Source of the DNA: Anthopleura xanthogrammica
Lineage: Eukaryota; Cnidaria; Anthozoa; Actiniaria; Actiniidae
Direction of reading: 5' to 3'
Length of the DNA stretch: 64,000 bases
NCBI GenBank assembly: GCA_964019055.1
Contig: OZ025222.1
Span: forward strand, 9,568,029-9,632,028
Position 1 is the first letter of the stretch. Every line of letters starts with the position of its first letter. Under the pieces are notes generated by a model. That model did no database searches and was not told the DNA's origin. It saw only the letters and a list, made by a program, of their open reading frames with translations. This document shows, piece after piece, positions 37,889-48,235 of this stretch. The translations under genes and the position numbers were made by a program.

Positions 37889-38426
37889 CTTAGTGCCTTC
37901 CCTCGTAACACACAGCTTCACACGCTTGACACTTTTATTGTTATTTCAAGGGGCTTTACTTCATGATCTTATCATAAATCATAAAAAAAATAAATTGTAG
38001 TAATGATAGTCTCTGTTCTAAGGAAAGAGTAATACCGATACCGAGAAAGCTGACTATAACCTTGCCATCACCGTAAAGCAAACAGCTTAACATTGTCACT
38101 TTTATTAGTTTTTCAAGTTGTTTTACCTCAAGATCCTCATCATTAACTGGAAAAAAGATGAATAAAAGTTGCCATAACAACTGCTACAATGAAGTCAATT
38201 AAAAAATAAATTATTTTTAGATGAAATCGTGCTACGATTAACACCATAGTTGTTAGTGTAAGTGACAACCTCGACAGTGTTGGAATTTGAAATAAAAACT
38301 TCAAATTTTAACACAAATATAAAAAGTCATTACACAATAATTTTGGTGAAAAATTATTTTCTTGTACTTCAATTTCAGCGAATCATTTATTTACTTTAAT
38401 TTACACCTTTTTTGTTTTGTTTACAG

Positions 38427-38570
38427 ACTTTGAATAATTCTTGGACATGTTACTGTTGGGAAGACAACATGAATACCTTCATGACAAAGGTTACTATTAA
38501 TATAAGATACGCTGTTTCGTCTTGCATCGAGTCATTCTTGCTGTACGACGACAGGGGAAACACTACTCTG
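38427..38570 (+). CDS. Orphan phase 0-0 exon, cysteine-containing
   Basis: Between a very strong acceptor (TTTTTGTTTTGTTTACAG) and donor CTG|GTAAGT lie 48 open codons, beginning TLNNSWTCYCWEDNMNT and ending LLYDDRGNTTL, with three cysteines. Phase 0 does not match the phase 1 exons on either side. It may belong to a third, unrecognised gene, be a 5' leader exon of gene B, or be a decoy. No family is recognised. Confidence 0.35.
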
Positions 38571-38599
38571 GTAAGTATTTTAAAACTCTTTCAACTCCT

Positions 38600-39545
38600 T
38601 GCATAGGTAGTTTCCAGAGATTTATCAACCAAAAACCCTGGAAAAAAATTCCCTAGTTTTCTAGAACAATACGAGAGGATCGTTTAAAGAGATTTTTCAA
38701 GCCAAAAACCCTGGAAAAAAATTCCCTAGTTTTCTAGAACAATACGAGAGGATCGTTTAAAGAGATTTTTCAAGCCAAAAACCCTGGAAAAAAATTCCCT
38801 AGTTTTCTAGAACAATACGAGAGGATCGTTTAAAGAGATTTTTCAAGCCAAAAACCCTGGAAAAAAATTCCCTAGTTTTCTAGAACAATACGAGAGGATC
38901 GTTTAAAGAGATTTTTCAAGCCAAAAACCCTGGAAAAAAATTCCCTAGTTTTCTAGAACAATACGAGAGGATCGTTTAAAGAGATTTTTCAAGCCAAAAA
39001 CCCTGGAAAAAAATTCCCTAGTTTTCTAGAACAATACGAGAGGATCGTTTAAAGAGATTTTTCAAGCCAAAAACCCTGGAAAAAAATTCCCTAGTTTTCT
39101 AGAACAATACGAGAGGATCGTTTAAAGAGATTTTTCAAGCCAAAAACCCTGGAAAAAAATTCCCTAGTTTTCTAGAACAATACGAGAGGATCGTTTAAAG
39201 AGATTTTTCAAGCCAAAAACCCTGGAAAAAAATTCCCTAGTTTTCTAGAACAATACGAGAGGATCGTTTAAAGAGATTTTTCAAGCCAAAAACCCTGGAA
39301 AAAAATTCCCTAGTTTTCTAGAACAATACGAGAGGATCGTTTAAAGAGATTTTTCAAGCCAAAAACCCTGGAAAAAAATTCCCTAGTTTTCTAGAACAAT
39401 ACGAGAGGATCGTTTAAAGAGATTTTTCAAGCCAAAAATCCTGGAAAAAAATTCCCTAGTTTTCTAGAACAATACAAGAGGGTCATTTGCAGAGATTTTT
39501 CAAGCCAAAAACCCTGGAAAAAAATTCCCCAGTTTTCTAGAAGTA
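38600..39545. repeat. 73-bp minisatellite, about 13 copies
   Basis: The unit holds CAAGCCAAAAACCCTGGAAA, AAAATTCCCTAGTTTTCTAG and ACAATACGAGAGGATCG. GCC positions 38701 and 38774 fix the period. Most internal copies look identical. A diverged 57-bp satellite unit follows (39545-39620). Confidence 0.95.
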
Positions 39546-39620
39546 TACCTTGATTTAGATCAGCCCATGCAGAGGCTCTTTCAGGGTTAGATCTGTAAAT
39601 TAGCCATGCCCCGATCAGCC

Positions 39621-40027
39621 CATTTCCGAGGGTCTGAATTTCAAAATTTTTCAGGGAAGCATGCCCAACCCCCTAGTTGCTTCCACCTACAGCAGTCGAT
39701 TGCCTCGGTAAACATTTCAGTCTGGCTACGGCCCTGAAATGCTCAAGAATATTTGGCAAATATTTGGCAAGTATTTTCATTGACTTGAAGGATTTTTTCG
39801 ATCTTTATTTGATGTGCAAGTTTTAGGGACATAGTCCTTATTCTCTAGTAACTTTCCCATGATACATTGCGTTTTGGGGGGTAATGTAATTACTTGCAAT
39901 TTACGCAATGCAAATCTATCCAAAATGGTGTTACCCAGTTTCCAGTCCTCGCGCAACAAATCATGACCAAACCCCACTCGCTTTTGTTAAAGACTATTTA
40001 TAATTTTTAACTTATTTTTGCTTGCAG
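39621..40027 (+). other. 5' flank of gene B
   Basis: Contains a fragment related to the MITE at 30083 (CATTGCGTTTTGGGGGG near 39866). No promoter motif is claimed. Confidence 0.4.
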
Positions 40028-40102
40028 ATATGAAAATGAAAGGCTTCATTCTGTTTTTCTTGTCTGTGTTGTCTGTGGCAAATGTCTGCCTGGCTTCCAC
40101 AG
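40028..40102 (+). CDS. Gene B signal-peptide exon
   Basis: ATG at 40030, two bases after the acceptor [30 protein letters not shown] and LASTG form a clear signal peptide with a plausible cleavage near CLA-S. Ends phase 1. Confidence 0.7.
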
Positions 40103-43100
40103 GTTAGCTAACATTTTACCTTCATTTTACTAAAAACTGGTTTGTTAATTGGTTGGTTGGTTCATTGGTTGGTTGGTTGTTGATTAGTTGGTTTATCGAT
40201 TGATCGGTGGCTTCAATAAATCATTCCATTTTTTTTCAATTCTTTTTTGGTTTTACAGGATCACCTGTTCAACCTACACCGACTGCAAAAATGTCTAGTA
40301 AGGAAATACAAACGTTGAATGCTACGATTGTCAAATATCTTGTAAAATGAATACTTTTAATTAGGTTGAAGCTAGTTGTTTGATAGACACAATGCGCTTC
40401 CCCAGAGTATCATTTCTTTATTTAACAGTTCCACACGAGGACACACATGGATATGGATACGACTCAAACAAAGAATCTTATTCTCAAGACCACGTGTCAT
40501 TCCCTAGAGTGTCATTTCTTTGTTTAATGGTTGTGCATGAGAAGACACATGAATATGGATACAACTCAAACAAAGAATCTTATTCTCAAGACCATGTGTC
40601 ATTCCCTAGAGTATCATTTCTTTGTTTAACGGTTGTACATGAGAAGACAAATGAATACGGATACAGCTCAAACAAAGAATCTTATACTCAAGACCATGTG
40701 TCATTCCCTAGAGTATCATTTCTTTATTTAACGGTTGCACACGAGAAGACACATCATCGCCGCATCATCGCTCGACTGATATATTTTTGTCTCTGGTTTC
40801 TAGTAATATATGATCACATCTGTGATATCTCTCGACCATGTGGTCGAAATGGACAGTGTATCAAACTACATCCTCATGGATACCGATGTCAGTGTGGCCC
40901 AGGATTTAGTGGTCACCGCTGTGAATCCCGTCGTAAGTATCATCATTATTTTGCTTATTATAGATAAATCACTATACAAAAACATATCTAACACTACTTA
41001 CACACACTCATAGTCACGTGTTAATTCTTGTTCAGATGGCGCAATACTTATTTTTTGTCCCTTCTGCTTTTTTCGCAGTCCCAAGCTCAAGCCCAACCAA
41101 AGGTAAATGTTTTCAAAAGTTGAAGGAATGGGTGAATGATTTCTATTGTGTTTGCCTCATTATTAATTCATAATTTATTATTTAAGAAATAAAACATTTT
41201 CTCCGTGCCTTCATAGCCTGGTGAAAACCGAGGCTACGCGTTTGGGAGAATTCGAGAGCAGATCAGTGAAAACCCGAGACGAAGTCGAGGCTTCACCAGG
41301 CTATGAAGGCATCGGAGAAAATGTTTTATTTCTTTTAAAAAAGACTTTTTACCTTGCCCTTGCTTGTTACGTCATTTCCGTGCCTTCATAGCGTGATGAA
41401 AACACAGCTCTCGACCAATGAGAGCGCGCGTACTATCTTAAGTATTTTTTAAATTTATTTCAATTCCTAGATGTTAGAGCTAGATGTTAAAACTTTACAA
41501 CGTACAAAACTTTTTTCATTCCAAACTCAATTGACAACCGTAGTAAGATAGCCACTTTACATTATACTATTAAAAAGTATTAGCAGTCAGGTGGTACAAA
41601 ATGATATAGATATCAGGGCCGTAACCAGAACATTTACCGGGGGGGTGCACATCAAGTAAAAATGGACCTAAGTGTAGTATAGAAAATAGAAGTAGCCGTT
41701 ATAGTTTTGATTTACATTAAATCTGTATTTTTTTTTATTTTCAAGCAATAATAATAATAATGAACTTTATTAACTTTAACAAACAAATGTTGATAAAAAG
41801 CGGACCTTTTGGTCTGATGGGGGGGTGCACGTGCACCCTGTGCCCCCCTCCCCTCCCCTCCCCCCCTGGTTACGGGCCTGGATATACGAAATAAAGTACA
41901 AAAATACACACAAAAATAACAGGGGAAAAAGAAGAATAAGAAAAATAGTATAAGGAAAAAATTATAGAATAAAGAAGAATTATTAATAACTATAAATTGA
42001 TTATTAATATGCTGTGAAATATATTAGCCCATACTGCAGCATTTATTTCATTCATTCATTTCATTCATTGACTTAGCTAATTCCCAATCTATTTTTCCCT
42101 CACAGTTATTACCCCAAGTAAAGGTAATGTTGATCGGTCGGTCGGTCGGTCGGTAGGACAGTTATGCTTGCTTAAAATAAATCAAATAGATTAGTCGTTT
42201 GGTTGGTTGGTCGGTTCGTCACTTGGTTGGTCGGTCGGTCGTTTGGTTGTTGGTTGGTTGGCTGGTCGGTTGATCGGTTGGTGGGTCAGTTGGTCGGTAG
42301 GACAATTATGTTTGCATAAAAAAATTCAAATAAATTGGTCGGTTGGTTGGCTGATCGGTTCGTCGGTTGGTTTGTCTATCGATCAGTCGGTCGGTTGGTT
42401 GGTTGGTTGGTTGGTTGGTTGGTTGGTTGGTTGGTTGGTTGGTCGGTCGGTCGGTCGGTTGGTTGGTTGGTTGGTTGGTTGGTTGGTTGGTTGGTTGGTT
42501 GGTTGGTTGGTTGGTTGGTTGGTTGGTTGGTTGGTTGGTTGGTTGGTTGGTTGGTGAGTTGGTTGGTTGGTTGGTTGGTTGGTTGGTTGGTTGGTTGGTT
42601 GGTTGGTTGGTTGGTTGGTTGGTTGGTTGGTTGGTTGGTTGGTTGGTTGGTTGGTTGGTTGGTTGGTTAGTTGGTTGGCTGGTTGGTTGGCTTTAGATAA
42701 ATGAATTTCTTCCCGTGATACTGATTTATTTGATTCTACAGCATCACCAGTTCAAGCTACATCCACTGTGAAAAGTAAGGAAATACAAAAATTGAACGCC
42801 CAAATTCTCAAATATCTTGTAAAATGCAACATCCTTTTATTCATCTCTCGATTTTATAACATATTTTTGTCTCTGTTTTCTAGTAATATATGATCACATC
42901 TGTGATATCTCTCGACCATGTGGTCGGAATGGACAGTGTATCAAAGTACCACCTCATGGATACCGATGTCAGTGTGACCCAGGATTTGGTGGTCAACGCT
43001 GTGAACCCCGTCGTATGTATCATTAATATTTTATTATTTTGCTTATTATCGATAATCACTTAATCATGTCCATTTTGAAATCAATAGCAAATCCTCCAAT

Positions 43101-46100
43101 CCTATTGGCTCTTAGCAGTGCGATTTATTAACGAATCGCACCATTTTGAGTTATATTTCGCACTGTTTTGAAGAGCCAATGAAATTGCAGAAAACATTTT
43201 TGAATTTGACCAATCAGATCAGAAAAAAAGCCAATTCAAAGCATGAGAAAAACATTTTGAAGGAGATTTTCTAGGTGAAAATGGATGAAATTGAAAAAAT
43301 GGATTTAAATTTTAAATTCCTTCAGTATTGATTTCAATATCTAAATCATAAATCCTTGATCATTAAATCAGTAATCAGCGCGCGTATACTTTCCAAACTA
43401 TGTTATAATAAACGTCAATTAAGGTGGCTCTATAGAGTTTATGGTTAACGCACGAGCATGCGCACCACTAGTCATAAGAGGCGGCGCATTACCAGCTCAC
43501 ATATATATTTTTATTGATATTTTTGCGCACTTTTTTTCAGCATGCTTGTGCCAAAACGGAGGTATCTGTGATTATCATTCGGGACGATCATATTGTAGAT
43601 GTTCTTATCCGTACACTGGGCAACATTGCGAAGGTATTTTCCATTCATTCATCCATCCATCCATCCATCCATAATCCATCCATCCATCCATCCATCCATC
43701 CATCCATCCATCCATAATCCATCCATCCATCCATCCCATCCATCCATCCCATCCATCCATCCATCCATCCATCCATCCATCCATCCCATCCATCCATCCA
43801 TCCATCCATCCATCCATCCCATCCATCCATCCATCCATCCATCCATCCATCCCATCCATCCATCCATCCATTTAACATTCCATCCATTCACCAACTATAT
43901 TCTTTTTCCATCTTCAGCTCATTTGTGTGATCTATATAAGGATATTTGCTCTAACGGTGGTACCTGTGTCAGCGATCCTCAAGGTCCAAGATGCACATGT
44001 CCACCAAATTACACTGGCCAAGACTGCGGCAACCGTAAGAACAATACAAGCTGCTTTCATGCATATTTTGAAGTTTTAGTGAACATGAGATGCTAGAGTT
44101 CTATTTTCATTACATTTTAGTATTATATTTTCACCAAACGTTTTTGAAATAGCTGTGTCTATATCTTACTAGCCCCAGGAGTAATCATATGTGATAGATG
44201 GATAAGAATAATCATTTTAAAATTCACTAATGTTTAACTATTGCTAACGTATATATAGATATATGCCTAACTATCTCTTATATATTTTGATTCACAGCAT
44301 TGCCGACGACGCCACCAGGTAAGTAAGTGAAATAGGAAATGTTAGGAGAAGCTTAGAACGACGCATCAGACGTCAACTATCTTGTTCTGTACATGTGCTA
44401 TCATTCCTCTTGTCTCGTCTTCTCTCCTCTCTTGTCCTATTCACCCCTTCTGCTCTGCTCTTCTCTGCTCTGCTCTGCTCTGCTCTGCTCTGCTCTGCTC
44501 TGCTCTGCAATTCATCATTCCAATGAGTTTGGATTCTCTTAGTGCACTTCATAAAATTACATGAAACCCATAAAATCACATGTACTGTTGGGTCTGAGGG
44601 TCGAACCAACCACTAGTCACAAGAGGCGGCGCATTACCAGCACAAACCAACAGATGCTTCTTGCTAAAATACTTTTATGGATTTTTTACGAACTTTTTTT
44701 CAGCATGTTTGTGCCAAAATGGAGGTATCTGTGAATATCATTCGGGACGATCATATTGTAGATGCTCTTATCCGTACACTGGGCAACATTGCGAAGGTAT
44801 TTTCCATTCACTCATCCATCCACCCATCCACCCATCCACCGATCCACCCATCCACCCGTCCATCCATCCATCCATTCACCAACTATATTCTTTTTCCATC
44901 ATCAGCTCATTTGTGTGATCTGTATAAGGATACTTGCTCCAACGGTGGTACCTGTGTCAGCGATCCTCATGATGTAGTATGCAAATGTCCACCAAATTAC
45001 ACTGGCCGTCGCTGCTCCTACCGTAAGACCAATAAACTATACTCTACTATGTTTCCTGTGCTTCTTTGTTGGATCGCTATGTTTTTTCATGAGAACATAT
45101 TGCATACATTATTTTACAAAGCATATATTTTTCAATATTTCAACAAATGTGGTCAGTGTAAAAAGTGTAAAATTTGTAAAAAAAATGTAATAAAAAATAT
45201 GCAAATTTTACCCTGACCTCGAACTCACGCTCGGATCATAAGGGATTGTGGGAGGACTACGGAATGGAGCATTGAATTTAGTTTCTACTTATGAGAAAAA
45301 TTATAAACATGAAATTCACTTATATATACACAACTATATATAGCAAATGTGTGAGTCATTCTGAGGTTGAGAAAAAAGACTGGGTCGAGTTAGACGTTAA
45401 TATCGCAGTGCATTGTGGGACTGTTTTAGGTGCATATTTCCACGATGGTTTCTATTTCGTCCCTTAAAATAGTCCCACAATGCACTGCGATGCCAACTCG
45501 AACCATTTTCCCCCTCAAATATACCTAATTATCTGGGTTTTTTCTTTACAGCAATGCCAACTACACCACCCCGTAAGTAAAACAACGTTTTCTAAGTGCG
45601 TACTACACTGTTATGTGACTAAGAACATTTTCAAAAATTTTCAGACAAAACCTTTAAATCACCCTTCGATTTTAAAGAGACGGCTATCTTACAAACTGAG
45701 ATGGCGAAGGAAATCGTGATGAGGAACTTATCATGCAGGAAAAACCCAACGCGTACGAGTTGCGTGCCCCTTTCCTACCCATAAAAAAAACGAGATTTAG
45801 AACCTAGTTATAAATATTCAATATTTCAGCATGCGACTGTCTTAACGGAGGAAGTTGTGTGAATGAAGGTCGTTACACGCGGTGTGCATGTCCAGGCCCA
45901 TACATGGGAGATAAATGCCAATGTAAGTAAATAATGATTGGTGCTAAGCTAGTGCAATAGACGTTCCATATAAACACAAATAAACAGCTAACCTATTAAC
46001 AATAATAACATAGATTAGTATAGAGAGAATAAAAGAAGGAAGGAAGAGAAAGTAAGCAAAAAGAATGAATGAAGACAAAAAGAATGCATAAATTTATGAA

Positions 46101-47406
46101 TGAATGGATGAATGGATGAATGAATGAATGGATGGATGAATGAATGAATGAATGAATGAATGAATGAATGAATGATGAATGAATGAATGAATGAATGAAT
46201 GAATGTATATATATTTTTTGCTTTACCGTGACAGTTAAACTACTTTTTGTTCACCAGATAAAGAGGTATCTATTTGCCAAGCAATGAACCCTTGTCAGAA
46301 CGGTGGTTCTTGTGNNNNNNNNNNNNNNNNNNNNNNNNNNNNNNNNNNNNNNNNNNNNNNNNNNNNNNNNNNNNNNNNNNNNNNNNNNNNNNNNNNNNNN
46401 NNNNNNNNNNNNNNNNNNNNNNNNNNNNNNNNNNNNNNNNNNNNNNNNNNNNNNNNNNNNNNNNNNNNNNNNNNNNNNNNNNNNNNNNNNNNNNNNNNNN
46501 NNNNNNNNNNNNNNTACCACATCCCGCTACGCGGTCGTACAATTTTGTAATCACTCGTTTGATTTCAGACCAAATTGCACTCCACTCAGTTCAATTACCA
46601 TTAATAATATATTGTTTGTTGTAAATTAGATCTGAAAAACTCCTTGGGAGTGTCTAATAAAGTTTTTTTTTTATGCTGCCTAAACTGTTGATCTTTATAG
46701 ATGTAACAGTGCGAAGTGCGCCTGAACAAGACCAAGAAAAACAAAGAGAAGCCAGAGATGTAAAGGTTTGTATTCCTGACTTTCGAACAACTGATAAAAG
46801 TATTTGAATCTCATTATCTGCTGCAAATGATGCTCAAACACTGATGGAGCCTTCCTTCAACATAAATCCAAAATGTGCGCAGTGCAAGCGTCTTTGCGGC
46901 CCGCTGATTGTTGTAGTGTGGACCCAGAAAATTTTATCTATTTTCTCAGTGTGGACGGAAAACTTTTGTAGCGCCGTTTTCAAATTAACCTGGCGTAGGT
47001 TGAGGCATTAGTTCATAAGTAGAATTTAAGAAGGTTGATAAAATATTTACAGATGGACGAGGACGCTAATGAAGCGAAACAGCTCTGCGAACAAAACAAG
47101 CTCAAAGCCAAGAATATCTTCAGCGACGAACCGTTGCCTGATGAAAAATGGAAGTCTCTTCACCCAGTAATCAAAGCCGTTCTCATGGATGTGGTTGCCA
47201 ATGACGAAAGCAATCTTGTTTTAAGTACGCATGCCCAGATCAAGAAAGCCGTGGCGGGAAACGACTTGACGGGAATGTCCCGGATAATGTCAGAGAGGAG
47301 CATGTGGAAGAGAGTTCCTTTGATACGCTATTGGAAGAGGAAACAAATGATGAAAAAAGCGGTGAAAAATCCTTGGAGTTCATTGGCCAAAAATGAATCA
47401 TGTTAA
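40028..47406 (+). CDS. Gene B: secreted multi-EGF protein with charged C-terminal region (gene-level model)
   Basis: Seventeen coding exons are inferred. Order: signal peptide; linker; EGF (DISRPC type); three short linkers; a second DISRPC EGF; a compact EGF plus a long EGF; linker; the same EGF pair again; linker; compact EGF; an EGF cut by the assembly gap; then a 65-base phase 1-0 exon and a 354-base terminal exon with stop TAA at 47404-47406. Internal exons are phase 1-1 up to the last two. The EGF array suggests an extracellular matrix or adhesion role like gene A, but without TSP1 and with much shorter linkers. The last two exons encode a lysine/glutamate-rich region with no recognisable domain or membrane segment. 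They could instead belong to a separate small gene, because the last exon begins with ATG. Confidence 0.6.
40259..40297 (+). CDS. Gene B exon: Pro/Thr linker
   Basis: [12 protein letters not shown], 13 codons, phase 1-1. Paralogue at 42742. Confidence 0.6.
40383..40785. repeat. 102-bp minisatellite, about 4 copies
   Basis: Phrases CAAGACCATGTGTCATTCCC, TAGAGTATCATTTCTTTG and GAAGACACATGAATATGGAT at 102-base spacing. It lies directly before an EGF exon; the same array precedes the paralogous exon at 62449. The 195-codon frame joining the array to the exon is fortuitous. Confidence 0.88.
40804..40932 (+). CDS. Gene B exon: EGF-like domain 1 (DISRPC type)
   Basis: [25 protein letters not shown]; 43 codons, phase 1-1, acceptor TTTCTAG. 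Confidence 0.86.
41079..41102 (+). CDS. Gene B exon: 8-codon linker
   Basis: PSSSPTK, phase 1-1. Very short. Confidence 0.42.
41186..41333. mobile_element. TIR element
   Basis: AAATAAAACATTTTCTCCG and CGGAGAAAATGTTTTATTT are mirrored, as are TTCATAGCCTGGTGAA and TTCACCAGGCTATGAA. Confidence 0.8.
41334..42105 (+). other. Intron; no exon recognised
   Basis: Contains a CCAATGAGAGCGCGCG motif near 41417 and C-rich runs near 41845-41870. No other feature is supported. Confidence 0.45.
42106..42123 (+). CDS. Gene B exon: 6-codon linker
   Basis: ITPSK between CCCTCACAG and G|GTAATG, phase 1-1. The smallest exon in the model; uncertain. Confidence 0.35.
42125..42700. repeat. (GGTT)n/(GGTC)n microsatellite
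   Basis: Starts right after the 5' splice site. About 570 bases, most of it nearly uniform GGTT. Trp-Leu-Val-Gly frames are artefacts. Confidence 0.95.
42742..42774 (+). CDS. Gene B exon: Pro/Thr linker
   Basis: [10 protein letters not shown], 11 codons, phase 1-1. Confidence 0.6.
42884..43012 (+). CDS. Gene B exon: EGF-like domain 2 (DISRPC type)
   Basis: [34 protein letters not shown]; 43 codons, phase 1-1. Close copy of 40804 and 62449. Confidence 0.87.
43013..43540 (+). other. Intron; no named feature
   Basis: Contains facing CCTATTGGCTCTT and AAGAGCCAATGAAA pieces (43102-43190), probably a decayed MITE. Confidence 0.45.
43541..43633 (+). CDS. Gene B exon: compact EGF-like domain 3
   Basis: [20 protein letters not shown]; 31 codons, phase 1-1. 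Duplicate at 44704. Confidence 0.87.
43645..43882. repeat. (CCAT)n microsatellite
   Basis: Begins about 15 bases after the donor; interrupted by CCCATC and ATAATC. Confidence 0.9.
43918..44034 (+). CDS. Gene B exon: EGF-like domain 4
   Basis: [26 protein letters not shown]; 39 codons, phase 1-1. Confidence 0.87.
44298..44318 (+). CDS. Gene B exon: 7-codon linker
   Basis: LPTTPP, phase 1-1; similar to 45552 (MPTTPP). Confidence 0.45.
44448..44512. repeat. (CTCTG)n microsatellite
   Basis: About 12 TGCTC units. Confidence 0.85.
44704..44796 (+). CDS. Gene B exon: compact EGF-like domain 5
   Basis: [18 protein letters not shown] then [11 protein letters not shown]. Differs from 43541 by Asp to Glu. 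Confidence 0.87.
44808..44880. repeat. (CCAT)n/(CCAC)n microsatellite
   Basis: A shorter relative of the tract at 43645, in the duplicated intron. Confidence 0.85.
44906..45022 (+). CDS. Gene B exon: EGF-like domain 6
   Basis: [26 protein letters not shown]; 39 codons, phase 1-1. Diverged from 43918 in the central loop and C-terminus. Confidence 0.87.
45381..45504. mobile_element. Hairpin MITE
   Basis: ATATCGCAGTGCATTGTGGG faces CCCACAATGCACTGCGAT, with outer GGGTCGAGTTAGA/AACTCGAACC arms. Confidence 0.75.
45552..45572 (+). CDS. Gene B exon: 7-codon linker
   Basis: MPTTPP, phase 1-1. Confidence 0.45.
45830..45922 (+). CDS. Gene B exon: compact EGF-like domain 7
   Basis: [20 protein letters not shown]; 31 codons, phase 1-1. 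Confidence 0.85.
46085..46206. repeat. (GAAT)n microsatellite
   Basis: GAATGAATGGAT then pure GAAT units. Confidence 0.9.
46258..46314 (+). CDS. Gene B exon: EGF-like domain 8, truncated by assembly gap
   Basis: Phase 1 entry after TTCACCAG. Reads [18 protein letters not shown] up to cysteine 3, then runs into the Ns. The rest of the domain and its donor lie in the gap. Confidence 0.8.
46315..46514. other. Assembly gap, exactly 200 N
   Basis: A round 200 suggests a placeholder rather than a measured length, so missing exons cannot be excluded. Frames translated through it are meaningless. Confidence 0.98.
46701..46765 (+). CDS. Gene B penultimate exon, phase 1 to 0
   Basis: [20 protein letters not shown] + K, acceptor ATCTTTATAG, donor AAG|GTTTGT. 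It changes the exon phase from 1 to 0. Strongly charged. Confidence 0.55.
47053..47406 (+). CDS. Gene B terminal exon, unrecognised basic domain
   Basis: One hundred and seventeen codons and stop. It starts [20 protein letters not shown], passes [20 protein letters not shown] and ends [13 protein letters not shown]. It has predicted helical, Lys-rich character ([12 protein letters not shown]) with no hydrophobic anchor. Codon use and composition look genuinely coding. An ATG sits exactly at the splice junction, so an independent small gene is possible. Confidence 0.65.
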   Translation: MDEDANEAKQLCEQNKLKAKNIFSDEPLPDEKWKSLHPVIKAVLMDVVANDESNLVLSTHAQIKKAVAGNDLTGMSRIMSERSMWKRVPLIRYWKRKQMMKKAVKNPWSSLAKNESC

Positions 47407-48179
47407 GTGGTTAGCACGTTAACAACGAGCCGCTACGACGAAAACGGAATTTAAAATGGGGCATCAATTTTTGACCTATTCTGAACTCACTTTAGTCTTC
47501 ACTAGAACGTACAAGTTATTCCTTTAACAGTAATTGAAAATTCATTTGTGCAAGCATTGATTATTTAGCATCAGTTTTAAGTTTTCTGTTGCTCAGGGTC
47601 AGCCTCAATTTTGTGTAGAATATTCACGTGTTCCAGTGAAGGTCCGTGGAATTTCAAAGTGTTTGTATTGTTGAAGTTGTCACGGCATTCTTTACTTTAC
47701 CGTTGGTATTTGTGAATATTTTGACACTGAAATGAGGCTATCCCTGAGTAAATGAGTCTGTACTCAACGAACACAGCAGCTTTTTACCCAAATACCCGTT
47801 CAAGTTGGTGGTTGCTTAAGTGAATTCAGGAGAAGTCTGAAAAAGGGAAAATGGACGGGATAGGAAACAAACGGGTATAAAATGGTGAAAAAGGACAAAA
47901 AGATGAATAAATATGAGCATTGAATTTAAGTTTCACCGTATTCTTTAAATAAGCAAGGAAAGAAGGGAGAAAGGAAGGAAGGAAGGATGGATGGATGGAT
48001 CGAAGAGGGAAGGACGGAGGGATAGATGAATTGCCGAAAATTAAAAGGAGTTCAAAAGTCAAAACCGTCCAGCACTAGAAAGAGCACCTTTATTTTAATA
48101 ACTCAAAATATATATATATTGGCCAAGAAAAACTTAATTTGAAAATTGACGAATTTCCAAGCATTTGTATATTAATCTA
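47407..48179 (+). other. Gene B 3' UTR and flank
   Basis: A possible AATAAA lies at about 47905. A GGAA/GGAT-rich patch is at 47955-48005. No coding region is seen. Confidence 0.4.
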
Positions 48180-48235
48180 TTGTTTTGTCCTCCACATTGA
48201 GCTGCATTCCGACGTGCTCAAAGGGGTCTATACAT
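48180..48235. mobile_element. Half copy of the AGCAGCTCAATTT MITE family
   Basis: TTGTTTTGTCCTCCACATTG and GAGCTGCATTCCGACGTGC match one arm of the 5500/54492/56294 elements. Confidence 0.6.

Noticed and set aside
39714..39784. Small phase 0 terminal exon for the orphan exon at 38427 (SGYGPEMLKNIWQ...)
   Set aside because: The acceptor is plausible but the frame is only about 20 codons and has no independent support.
40380..40967. 195-codon frame as one protein
   Set aside because: Its N-terminal part is the 102-bp array; only 40804-40932 is a splice-bounded EGF exon, as the paralogues at 42884 and 62449 show.
42207..42696. Trp-Leu-Val-Gly repeat proteins
   Set aside because: Translation of (GGTT)n; begins right after a splice donor.
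46251..46629. Frames running through the N block
   Set aside because: They contain only unknown residues for most of their length.
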